DNA of 64,000 nucleotides from Chimonanthus salicifolius. Its lineage: Eukaryota > Streptophyta > Magnoliopsida > Laurales > Calycanthaceae. Position 1 is the stretch's first letter. Every line of letters begins with the position of its first letter. Below, one piece after another: positions 35,386 through 44,868 of the stretch. The notes below the pieces were generated by a model, which made no database searches, had not been told where the DNA came from, and saw only the letters and a list, made by a program, of their open reading frames with translations. The stretch is taken from assembly GCA_013350335.1 (NCBI GenBank), contig CM023537.1:47242111-47306110 (forward strand), read 5' to 3'. A program made the position numbers and the translations under genes.

Positions 35386-36819
35386 TGAGTGTAAATGAAC
35401 TCTATGTTATTCTGTTTGCTTGTATATGACCTCTTATAGATGCCGGATATTCGCTGGAGATAAAGAGTCCCATGGACCCTCTAGGCGAGAATGAAGTCTT
35501 TTTGTGGAAGATCTGTTATCTTTCTTTTGGTATTTTGTACAAAGGCATGGAATGTTTGTATTTATGAATAGCTTATGTTAAGAACCATGTGATTGAATGT
35601 GAACCTTTGGGATTGCAGCTATCTAAATTAACCCATGACTTGTGGACTTGTATATGTGAGTTTAAAGGTGATCCTTATGAGAAAAGTATTTGAGTCATGA
35701 ATGTAGAACGTTGGTAACTATGAGTCATGAATGTAGAACGTTGGTAACTTAAGGAATGTGGCTTGTCAAGGCATAGAATGGCTGAAATCTTTTGTTTTAG
35801 AGGAGACTTTACCGAAATTTTGGATAGAGCCTCCCCGAAGCCTAGAAAGGAATAGTTTTCCTTGGAAAAGGTTTCAAACGTCTGTTCCCCACGTGTGTAT
35901 GCCAAGAAAAAAATGTCATGTGTCTCGAGGTCTAGGAGGTGATATATGTAGATGAAATTATGACCAATTTTATAATTAGCTATCAGTGAGTGATGGGAAA
36001 TTCACATTTTTATTAATATTTATATATATTTTTTCAATTATGAACCTCTATAAAATGGAGGTATGGGCGACCATTGTAATCCATCCCAAGTCAAACTGAA
36101 GTTAATTCAAGTTTAAGAAAAGAGTCTTTTTTTGGCTTAGTGCAAGTAAGTTTGTATTCTTTTCAATTTCTACTTTGTTTTTGTTTGAATTACATTTAAT
36201 TGCAGCTATTAATTTAGTTTTTGCATTCTGAATTTCGTAAGGTGTCGATTTTCTTTTGAATGCCTTATTCCTTTTTTCAGTGATGAAATGGGGTTTTGGT
36301 CTATTTTCCATTTGAGATTCTGATTGTCCAATTACTTGGGGTGAATCATCAAGTGGCATTGGAACCTAGAGAAGATCAGAGGAACTTCACAAAATTCTGG
36401 GTTTTTTTTTTATGAATTTGGATTCTGTCCAATCTTCATAATTGGAGTCGAATTATAGATCTTCCAATTTTCTTTTGTCGGAGACCTGAGTAGGCCTCAA
36501 AACCGAACTTTAGTCTTCATCAAATTGGGATAGAATGGTCAGCTCTAGGGCCTGTCGCATGCTCGCGTTGGTTGGTGATTTTAGGGCCCAAGCCTACTGA
36601 CTACCAAGTACCAAGTACCAAACCAACAACAGAAAGCTTGGGTGAGGTAGTGGAGTTCTTCGGCCCAACCGAAGTTGGGCCCCCACTCCTTGATGTAATG
36701 GCCCATTTGCAGCTCATGAATTGATACCATTCTTAACACGTCAAATGTCAATGAGATTGGCTCAAGAATTAAAATAAGCTCAGGCCGAGCATGACGGGTA
36801 TATGGGTATGGGTTGGCTC
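35386..36819. other. Intergenic DNA, possibly a worn gypsy LTR around 35450-35900
   Basis: ttttagaggagactttaccg at 35799 resembles the gypsy LTR word ttagaggagactctgccgaa at 13760, and gccggatattcgctgg lies 340 bp upstream, so a decayed LTR is possible. 35692-35750 is a 29-bp tandem duplication (atgaatgtagaacgttggta). No gene was recognised. Confidence 0.35.
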
Positions 36820-37345
36820 TACTATTTAATAAATAGGCCAAGAGAGACCCATTTAAATTTTGTCAGTATTTGGGTCTGGTCAATTTATTTTTGAACGAGT
36901 TCTCTTTCAGCCATGGGAATGACTGGACTATTTAGGATTATTCAATTTGGACCGACCTATTTAATAAATAATTTTTGAGTCAAGTTAACTTGTTGAATAA
37001 ATGGTTTATGTTAGGTGCAAGTCGGGTTTTGTCAACTATTTAATTAAATAGGCCAAATGTTGGGTCAACTCATTTAAATTTGATCAGGCTAACATTTTTT
37101 CTATAAAGATTTATGTCATGGTTGGGTTGAATTAACTTATATATGAATATTTTATTAGACCAACTTATTTAATAAATAGGTTAAGTTGAGTCAACCCACT
37201 TTATTATGGTCTCTACTTAGATTTGATTAACTCGTTTAATAAATGAGTTGGGACCAGTTGAGTCAACCCATTTTATAAATAGGCTGAGTTGGATCAACTC
37301 ATTATATCTTAATTAAATTGAGTCAATCTATTTAATAAATGAGTT
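36820..37345. repeat. Degenerate interspersed repeat (taataaatrggtc / ttgacccaa words)
   Basis: Words such as atttaataaatagg, ggttgaattaac, gagtcaacccatt and aatgagttgg recur every 30-65 bp in both orientations. The region is too worn to set a unit length. Non-coding. Confidence 0.45.
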
Positions 37346-37353
37346 ATAATTTA

Positions 37354-38640
37354 GGCGCGACTTACGTACACCCGACTTTTCTGCCTTCTACACACCCTTT
37401 TTTGGATTTTAAGATGAAATTACCATTCTGTCCCTTCATTTTTCACTCATTCGAACAAACTATCAGTTCATTTCGGCATTTGTTCGAATAAATCATTCAT
37501 TCGAACCAATCCCAAAGGTTAAATTTAGTTCATTTGAATGAATGGGCTGAACAATGTTCCGTGTTACTGTTCAGCCCATTCGTTCAAATCAATGGATGGT
37601 TCATTCGAACCATTCATGCTACAGTATGCATACTGTGTATTATTTAAATAATAAAATTTCTTTTAAAATTTTAAAGTTATTTTTTAAGCACTGTATATTT
37701 TCAAAATTTCTTAAATTGAATATCCGATTAACTACGATAACCTGATAAAAATACTTTAAGACTTAAAGGTCTTTTGACACTCATAAATGCTTAAAACACA
37801 GTATTTTACAAATAATGGTATCCCTCGGCTGTGCCGAAAATATATTTGGGAGTGTCAAAAGACCTTCAAGACTTAAAGTATTTTTATCAGGTTATCGTAA
37901 TTAGTCCGGATATTCAATTTGAGAAATTTTGAAAATACACAGTGCTTAAAAAATAATGGTTTATGTTGCCTATGCTGCAGTAATGCATAGTGCATTAGTT
38001 AAATAATAAAATCTTCTTTAAAACTTTAAAATTATTTTTTAAGCACTGTGTATTTCTAAAATTTCTTAAATTGAATATACAGACTAATTACGATAACCTG
38101 ATAAAAATACTTTAATACTTGAAGGTCTTTTGACACTCTCAAATGTGTTTCTGGCACAGCCGAGGGATACTTTTATTTGTAAAATACTGTATTTTAAGCA
38201 TTTATGAGTGTCAAAAGACCTTAAAGTCTTAAAGTATTTTTATCAGGTTATCGTAATTAGTCCGGACATTTAATTTAAGAAATTTTGAAAATACACAGTG
38301 CTTAAAAAATAACTTTAAAGTTTTAAAGGAAATTTTATTATTTAAATAATGCATAGTATGTATACTGTAGCATGAATAGTTTGAATGAATTATCCGTTTA
38401 TTCGAACGAATGGGCTGAACAGTAATAGAGAACATTGTTTAGTCCATTCATTCGAATGAACTAAATTTAGTCTTTGGGATTCGTTCGAATGAATCATTCA
38501 TTCGAATGAATGCCGAAATGAACTGGCAGTTCGTTCAATGAGTGAAAAACGCAGGGGACAGAATGATAATTTCATCGTAAAATTCAAAAACGTGTGTATA
38601 GAGGCAAAAAAGTCAAAGTCAAGTGTCTGTAAGTCGCACC
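37354..38640. mobile_element. Long palindromic (fold-back) element B, 1,287 bp
   Basis: The left end ggcgcgacttacgtacaccc pairs with the right end, whose reverse complement is ggtgcgacttacagacactt. Its two ~300-bp core units match the core of element A (16799-18302): taataaaatttc, aaaatactttaagacttaaa, ggctgtgccgaaaa, gggagtgtcaaaagacctt. The arms are different: instead of atcgatcgatt they carry repeated cattcgaatga-like words and aatgggctgaacaat. Flanks ataattta (37346-37353) and aaaattta (38641-38648) are an 8-bp duplication with one mismatch at best. Confidence 0.8.
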
Positions 38641-39522
38641 AAAATTTATATCAATCGAACTACTTTTTTGTTTGCAACGAGATCAATCCAACTACTATTT
38701 CCAAATTGACTTTTGAAGAAATTAACAAATTGAATAAAAAATTGCCACTCCTTACTAATACCAAATCTTACCCAAGCATAGGATCAATACCAACCCTGTC
38801 TGATATCAATGACGAACATGCAAGTTAGGCAAGTTGAGTTGGGCCTTGAATCAATTTGAGCTACGACCCATGTTGCATAGATAGGGCCCAATTAGATTAG
38901 ATCTAAGTGGGTTATGAAAGGTTTAAATCATAAAAGTAAATAAAGATCAGAATGGGCCTCAGCTTTTCTGGCTTTTTCTCTATTTACATTTTTCCTCTCA
39001 ATCCTTTTTTATTTTCTCACTAAACTATTCAAAAAAATTACCTATGGGTCATTTTTATATATGGCTAAAACTTGTCTACAAGTAAGCACACGTACAATTC
39101 CTAATTTTCTTTAAGATGTAAATGTATAGTGGTCAAATCAAACATAAAAACTTCGAGTTAAATGATTAGAATTCAAATCAAATATAAAAACTTTTTATTA
39201 AGTTATCACAATAGATTGTATAAGACAAATATACAGCATAAAGGTATATATTATATATGACAGGCCCTCGGGAAGTCAAGTTGGGTAGGGCCCTCAAATA
39301 TGTCATGGCCTGATCTAATTTTAGATTGGGCCCAATTTTTAAGACCAAAGTGAACTTGGGCCTTGTGCAAGTCAACCCATGTTTACATTTTCCTGGGCTG
39401 GGGTTCAGGCCCAACCTATATTGCACCCTGTGAAACAAACGCCATCTGTGAAAAAAAGGTAGAGGAAAAAGAGAATTGAAAAAAACCTTCCTTGCCTTTC
39501 ACCTTTTGATAGAGATCAAGAG

Positions 39523-39700
39523 TGTTTTTTTTTTTTTTTTTATGACTACGGTGTCCAGATCTCTTAGAATATTCAGTTAATCTTTGAGGTATATACAAAT
39601 CTATTTATCCATCTATACCGGATAACTTTATAGGAGTGACCTTTTGAAGTATCGAACTCAAGACTCCTATTTTCTAAGGAGGATTTTTGGCTCCCAATTT
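39523..39700 (-). mobile_element. SINE-like repeat, family B, copy 2
   Basis: A 17-base T run (39525-39541, reversed A tail) is followed by ggtgtccagatctcttagaa and, about 100 bp on, gaccttttgaagtatcgaac with tcaagactcc. Same layout as 21285-21475. Confidence 0.55.
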
Positions 39701-40142
39701 CTAAGGATTCTTGGATATCACTCCAACTTCTTTAGATTAAATCTGGGTTTTCGAATGTTAAGGATAGTTGTGGATCATATATTTTAGGATTTTTGAATAT
39801 AAAGAGATTTTGAAATATACTGAATTTATCATAATTTTGAGAACGAATATATTAAAACTTTAAAATTTAAAATTCTTAAATTTTGCTGTGTACGAAGGTG
39901 CCCTACGTGTTTATCTGCTACACGCCTACACTACATTACAATAACTCGATTTGAATGTGTGCTTCAACATACAGTCATATATCAAGATCCATCACAAATC
40001 CAACTTGATGATTTTAATCTCTCATGAACTAATTCAAAGACTAAGAATAAAACAACAACGAGACTGACCTAGTGGAGGGAAAGAGAGAGTCGCAATAGAT
40101 AAGCCAAATTGCCATTGGATTCTTGATTCATTCAGTGATATT

Positions 40143-40315
40143 GATTTTTTTATTATAATAAAGGTATCCAAGGCTTTTAAAGGATTTGACTAATCTTTAG
40201 TATGTGCAAGTCTCGTTACCTATACATACCAAGTAACTCTACTGAGAGTGGTCCTTTGAGATGAACTGAGAATCGAACTTAAGACTCTTACTTCCTGAAG
40301 TAAGTTCCTTACCAC
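40143..40315 (-). mobile_element. SINE-like repeat, family B, copy 3
   Basis: A T-rich start is followed by ggtatccaaggc, gtaactctactgagagtggt, cctttgaga, and gagaatcgaacttaagactc, which on the minus strand gives a B box-like AGTTCGATTCTC. Closest in layout to 21285-21475. Confidence 0.55.
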
Positions 40316-41210
40316 CACTCCTAACACCTTTTAAGTTTTTGACGATATTGATTTCCATTATGACCAAAGTCGAGACCGCATCCCTACACATGTGTGAAAT
40401 TGTCCGTTTTGCAAACCATCCAGGCTCTATCACCCCACAGGGACTTTTGGCCACACCATAGTGCGTACTCATAGCTTTTAAACGCGTTATACTGTATGAA
40501 GTAGACAATCTAACTTATGAGTGTCCCAACCTTGTACTCAATAGGCTGTGTGGGACTTTTCTCGTTGACCTTCCTCTATGTACCTTCTGTAAGGTCATGG
40601 CAACCAGTTCACCAATATCTAAGGGTAACATTGGCTGGGTCCCCTGCACCATTGTTGAATTGTTGGTCCCATACCCTAACAGTTTCATGTCACTAGAAGA
40701 AACACAATATCATGTGAACTCATTTATGAAGCAAATCTACTAGCCACCATAATCTATAGCTATAGATTTTTATTTTAATCGATTTCACACCTGAATATTA
40801 TCAAATGAGATCCTAGTTAATATAATTTAGGACTACTCACCTTAGGACATCTAATCCTAGCACAACTAAATCAAATGATTATAAAAAGAAAATTGATAGA
40901 AAGACTCGTATTTCAATAACAAGTTACATCAGTATCTTTTATTATTTAAAACGATCATTTTTCCTATAAAATTGATAATTTTTCATATATTCCATATACA
41001 AACACAAAGATTGTAAAGATTTATTTACAATTATCATTTTCAAAACAGAACACTGACCCCTTGCTCATCACTAGAATATTAAACTCAATCACTAGAATAT
41101 TAAACTCAATCACTAATGGAGGGTATTTTCATTGAAAAACACAACAAATACTAGTAGTAAGCAGTTTCCCCAAAGCAGTTGTAGAGTCCAAATTTTCCTG
41201 TTGTTTCTCA

Positions 41211-41455
41211 CCACAAGAGAGAGAGAATAGTTGGAGAAGAGCCATGTACTACAAAGTTAGAGAGAGAGAGAATAGTTGGAGAAGAGCCCTGTACTACAAA
41301 GTTAGAGAGAGAGAATAGTTGGAGAAGAGCCCTGTACTACAAAGTTAGAGCGAGAGAATAGTTGGAGAAGAGCCCTGTAATACAAAGTTAGAGAGAGAGA
41401 GAATAGTTGGAGAAGAGCCCTCTAATAGAAAGTTAGAGAGAGAGAGAATAGTATA
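41211..41455. repeat. Minisatellite, ~44-bp unit, five copies
   Basis: Units of gagagagagaatagttggag, aagagccctgtactacaaag and tta recur from 41217 to 41455 with few changes. They lie just downstream of the minus-strand microprotein gene and could fall in its 3' flank. Confidence 0.9.
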
Positions 41456-41534
41456 TCCCTAAAATTACAACGTAGTACAAAGAGGAGATGTAATCATACA
41501 AAAAGAAGAAACTCCCATCTTTGATTTAATCCAG

Positions 41535-41562
41535 CAGTCACTGGCCAAGCTCTTGAGACACA
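41535..41562 (-). other. Conserved block downstream of microprotein paralogue 1
   Basis: On the minus strand AGAGCTTGGCCAGTGACTGC lies about 35-60 bp after the stop codon. The paralogue has AGAGCTTGGCCAGAGACTGT about 85-110 bp after its stop (59155-59182). This conserved non-coding or 3'-UTR block shows that the duplication covers more than the coding frame. Confidence 0.6.
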
Positions 41563-41594
41563 ACAAAAAACAAAAGCCAGAGGAGAAGAAAAGA

Positions 41595-41735
41595 CTATGG
41601 ATCTTCCTCAAATTCTTCATTGCTCTCCTCAAAAATCGTCTCCAAGCTTGGAACATTAGATGACTTGTGGGTTTGAATGAAAATGGGTGGTGCAACCTCG
41701 TTCCATGCCTGCACAAATCTTGCTTCCTCTGCCAT
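41595..41735 (-). CDS. Small acidic microprotein, 46 aa, paralogue 1 (unknown function)
   Basis: A 46-codon frame, ATG at 41735-41733 and stop at 41597-41595. Nothing is known to me about its function. It aligns end to end and without gaps with the frame at 59267-59407. Shared residues include MA, R6, AW (10-11), EV (13-14), P16, I18, I20, KSSNVP (24-29), LETI (31-34), EESN (36-39) and EED near the end. Differences cluster at intervening positions, as expected if the protein sequence is under selection. The N-terminal half is mixed and the C-terminal third is strongly acidic (EESNEEFEEDP). There is no signal peptide, membrane segment or cysteine pair. About 105 bp upstream the minus strand has CTATTTAATA, a weak TATA-like box. 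Downstream, at 41535-41562, lies a block (AGAGCTTGGCCAGTGACTG) also found after the paralogue. It could be a first exon of something longer. Confidence 0.62.
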   Translation of the reverse strand: MAEEARFVQAWNEVAPPIFIQTHKSSNVPSLETIFEESNEEFEEDP

Positions 41736-41896
41736 TCCTCCAAAATTTTTTGAGGGCCTCTTCCAAGGGCTGGCTGACTGTTGGAATTTTGGAGAAGATA
41801 AGGTTGGTGAGGACTTGGGGAATGTCCGCAGGGGAGGGCATTATTAAATAGTGAGATGCTAAGATTGAGGAAGAAACAAAACAATTAGAAACACTC

Positions 41897-42254
41897 TAGG
41901 GATGAAACTTGGGTCGGGTTATGACTTGACTCTAGAAATCAGTGGGTTTGGATAATGTATTTGTATATTTTGTGTCTGGTTGAATTGGGAAAAAAAGTCC
42001 ATATGAAATTTGAATTGAGTTGTATCGAAAAATTTAAAATCAACTCGATTCGACTTGATTCGATTGCACCAAGCTATAAACAATAATAGTTAGGACTGAA
42101 ATTCTATTCAGGTCAGGTCAGGGTTAGTTGAGTCAAGTTGAATCATTTGAATCAATTATTTGAATAGCATCAAATCAGATTTAATAAATTTTAATACATG
42201 TTTGATTGAACATATATGTTAAAATCCAATCCTAACCTACTGAGTTTCAGCCTA
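41897..42254. mobile_element. hAT-type MITE, copy 2 (gggtcgg family), 358 bp
   Basis: The left end tagggatgaaacttgggtcg pairs with the right end tactgagtttcagcctaa. The interior has caggtcaggtcagggtta and tcaactcgattcgacttgat. Same terminal family as 28091-28433. No clear 8-bp duplication remains. Confidence 0.5.
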
Positions 42255-42451
42255 AGAAAGACTAAAAAATATCATAAAAGTTTGTGGCCTTGAAAACCAT
42301 TTTAGCGACAAAGACGTGCAGAAATGAAATTATTATATTCATATATGGACAGATTTACATAGACGGAATCTTTGTTTGATTTTCAGTTGACAGAAATTTA
42401 CTCAGAAACGAGCGAGAGAACGTGCGGAGGAGGTGGGAGTAGAGAACAAAG

Positions 42452-42664
42452 ATGGAGGTCATCAGACGCTTCGTCTTTCGTCGTCATCTCGCATGTCTGC
42501 TAAATGAAATGCTGAGCTCACTTAAGCACCGTACACGTGGCACATGCAGGTATGACGATTCTGACTTATGGGATGATCCTAGCCATCAGCCTGGTCGCTA
42601 CAGTCAGGTCAGGTTTATGGTAACTCGTTCAGAATTAAGATTTGTAAATTTAAATCTAATTTAA
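42452..42664 (+). CDS. Uncertain 70-codon open frame
   Basis: The ATG is in a good plant context (acaaagatgg). The first ~45 codons are basic (RRFVFRRH, LKHRTRG) and then acidic (DDSDLWDD). The local base composition is less AT-rich than around it. A possible splice donor (CAG|GTCAGG) is at about 42606. No family was recognised. It may be the first exon of a lost gene or chance. Confidence 0.2.
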   Translation: MEVIRRFVFRRHLACLLNEMLSSLKHRTRGTCRYDDSDLWDDPSHQPGRYSQVRFMVTRSELRFVNLNLI

Positions 42665-43334
42665 TCCAAAATATTTAAAATACATCTTTTCTGGAAACCA
42701 ACTCAATTAAAAAAAACTGAAATCTAAAAAGTTGATATTTTTAATAAATTACCAAAAACCTAAATCATCGAGAAAAAAATCTATAATAAATCTCAAAAAT
42801 GAAATTGAAAATAAAGAGCTTCAAAATGAAAATATAATATATGTAATTGTATGAGAGAGACAACTAGGGTTTATAATTTTTTAATTATACATAATATATC
42901 ATATATTATAATAAAATATTTTGGAATGCTTCAAAACTATGAACAGAAGCATGCAATCTTAAACCTAATGAATTTCTGGCTTAGTGCATATTCTAAATAA
43001 ACATGAATATTTAAAGTTGTATGTCTTTAGTTTCATTTTGTGCATGCTTAATTAGTTGGAATTTCCGTTTAAGTATAATATACCTCTAATTTATGACATG
43101 TAGAAATCATGCAGTTGCCCAGTTCGATGTATTCTTTTGATGTCCTGCGATTGCTTGGTATGTCCATTGGTTGATATGTTCTTTGAAATGGTGTGCAAGT
43201 TGGTATGCACGAATAGGAATTGCTATTGATGTCTTACTTGTTTAAATTTTATTTGAATTGATACAATTTTTAATAACAGTTTTGATTTGGTTGAAATTCT
43301 TTTTGGGGTGATTGGCTTTTAAAATAAGGTGTTT
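42665..43334. other. AT-rich intergenic DNA
   Basis: No coding or repeat signal was recognised. A short imperfect repeat of ggtatgtcc/ttgatatgtt words lies at 43130-43190. Confidence 0.35.
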
Positions 43335-43339
43335 AAAGG
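43335..43339. repeat. Target site duplication aaagg (left)
   Basis: Perfect partner of 43723-43727, flanking the miniature LTR element. Confidence 0.85.
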
Positions 43340-43722
43340 TGTAGAATAATACACACGCGGAGTTTTGTGTGTCTCCTTTAATCAAGGAAAGATTCTGTAA
43401 TTTTTTTATAGAAATAATGAAATACAAATATGGAAAGTATAAAAGAGGAAATCCCTAAATATAATAAACACTATATGAAGCAAATTCTAAATATTTTTAA
43501 CATCAAAATATAGCATGTATGGAGGTAATACTCTGATACCATAAAGAATAATATACACAGAGAATTTCGTTTGTCTCCTTTAATAAATGAGAGACTCTGT
43601 AATCTTATTTATAGAGATAATGGAATACAAATATGGAAGATATAAAAGATGAAATCCCTAAATATAGCAAACACTATATGAAGTAAATTCTAAATATATT
43701 AAACATCTTAATATATCTAGCA
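43340..43722 (-). mobile_element. Miniature LTR retrotransposon (TRIM/SMART-like), 383 bp
   Basis: Two direct repeats, 43340-43515 (176 bp) and 43542-43722 (181 bp), are separated by only 26 bp. On the minus strand both LTRs begin TGCTA. The downstream LTR ends in CA, while the upstream LTR has TA (ATTCTTTA) in that place. Directly after the upstream LTR (43541 leftwards) comes TGGTATCAGAG, the standard initiator-Met primer site. Identical 5-mers aaagg flank the whole. This fits a TRIM, at the very small end known as SMART. It has no coding capacity and would move with proteins from a Copia or gypsy element. The LTRs differ by about 15 per cent by eye, so the insertion is not recent. Confidence 0.88.
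43531..43541 (-). other. Primer-binding site of the miniature LTR element
   Basis: ctctgatacca on the plus strand is TGGTATCAGAG on the minus strand, complementary to the 3' end of initiator-Met tRNA. It abuts the LTR end with no gap. Confidence 0.88.
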
Positions 43723-43930
43723 AAAGGTTTCAAATTTGTCGAGAGTTTTAATACTCGGGTTAGACTAGATTTGATATTTGAGAAAAGCCCATGTAGGTCG
43801 TAGCCTGCATTGGGTAAATGTAAGAAGTTCATTTGGGTTGCTAGTTTTTGCAAAGATGTTTAGAAATGTCAAATTTGTCAAGTGATTTCAAACCTGGCTA
43901 GGTCCGGTAATTATTCAATTTGAGTAGTTC

Positions 43931-44343
43931 CACTTGTGTGGGTTGTACTCGATTTCCATAATCCAAGTGGTCGCCGTGACCGGGGATACAACTTCCAAAA
44001 TACGGTATGAGCTTCACTTGTGTCGGGTGTACGCAATTTCCACAATCCAAGAGGTCGCCGTGACTGGGGATGCAACATCTAAAACACGGTATGAGGTTCA
44101 CTTGTGTGGGTTATACTTGGTTTCCATAATCTGAAGGGTCATCATGATCGGAGATGCATTTTCCAAAATACGCCATTGTTTTGCTTGTGCGGGATGTAAT
44201 CGATGTCCTGTGTCTGAGCAGTCCCTGTGACCGGAGATTTAGCTTCCAAAATACGCCATTGTTTCACTTGTGCGGGGTGTTACTCTGTGTCTTGAATCCG
44301 AGCGGTCCCCATGACCAGGGATGCAACTTCCAAAACATTGTAA
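43931..44343. repeat. Minisatellite, 83-84-bp unit, five copies
   Basis: cacttgtg or a close variant recurs at 43931, 44015, 44099, 44182 and 44265. Each unit has cttgtg(t/c)ggg, a tccataatcc-like word, ggtcgccgtgaccggggat and acttccaaaatacg. The open frames on both strands repeat with the unit. Confidence 0.92.
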
Positions 44344-44462
44344 TGTGATTCTAGTTTTGTTTGTATGGGTAATCCAAGGTGTTAGGACCTAACCAGGGGA
44401 TTTTGAAAACCTAGTGGATTTGGTAAATAACTTGGAAAGATGAAATTGGAAAATGATTTTGC

Positions 44463-44845
44463 TGAACAATGGCATTTATGAAAATGAGTATGTTTTTTAA
44501 AATGGTCTTGGTGAGCTACGATATTTATGAAATAAGTAAGTGTTTTCTAGAATAGTTTTGGTGAATTACGAGATTTATGAAATGAGTATGTGTTTTGAAA
44601 ATGGTTTTGGTGAACCATGGTACTTCTAAAGGGAGTTGGATTGTGTAAGAACTTTGCAAGTTGATTTTGGAGAACCATAGTATTTCTAAAATGCGTCGAC
44701 CTTTCCTTAAAGACTTTGCAAATTGGTTTTGGAGAACCATAGTATTTCTAAAATGAGTCGATCTTTGTTTAAGAACTTTATGAATTGGTTTTGGTGAATC
44801 ACGGTATTTTGAAAATGAGTGGGATTTTGTTTAAGGACTTTGTGA
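44463..44845. repeat. Second minisatellite, ~50-62-bp unit, about six copies
   Basis: Units of ggttttggtgaaccatggta, (t)ttctaaaatgagt and ttaagaactttg. Unit length grows from about 50 to 62 bp along the array. It lies directly between the 83-bp array and the Copia LTR. Confidence 0.8.
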
Positions 44846-44868
44846 CTCCTCAACGGCCTAGTATCTAG

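Larger units (their letters stand above)
38641..41210. other. Intergenic DNA with SINE-like copies, no gene recognised
   Basis: Apart from the two SINE-like repeats annotated separately, only short frames occur. 41075-41118 has a 21-bp tandem duplication (cactagaatattaaactcaa). Confidence 0.4.

Noticed and set aside
38538..38828. 96-codon plus-strand frame
   Set aside because: It starts in the right arm of palindromic element B and runs into the flank; the first half is inverted-repeat sequence.
41465..41884. 139-codon minus-strand frame overlapping the microprotein gene
   Set aside because: It is in another frame than the conserved 46-aa protein, and the counterpart at 59098-59328 does not conserve it over its length.
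43898..44348. Four frames of 64-67 codons on both strands
   Set aside because: They repeat with the 83-bp minisatellite unit.
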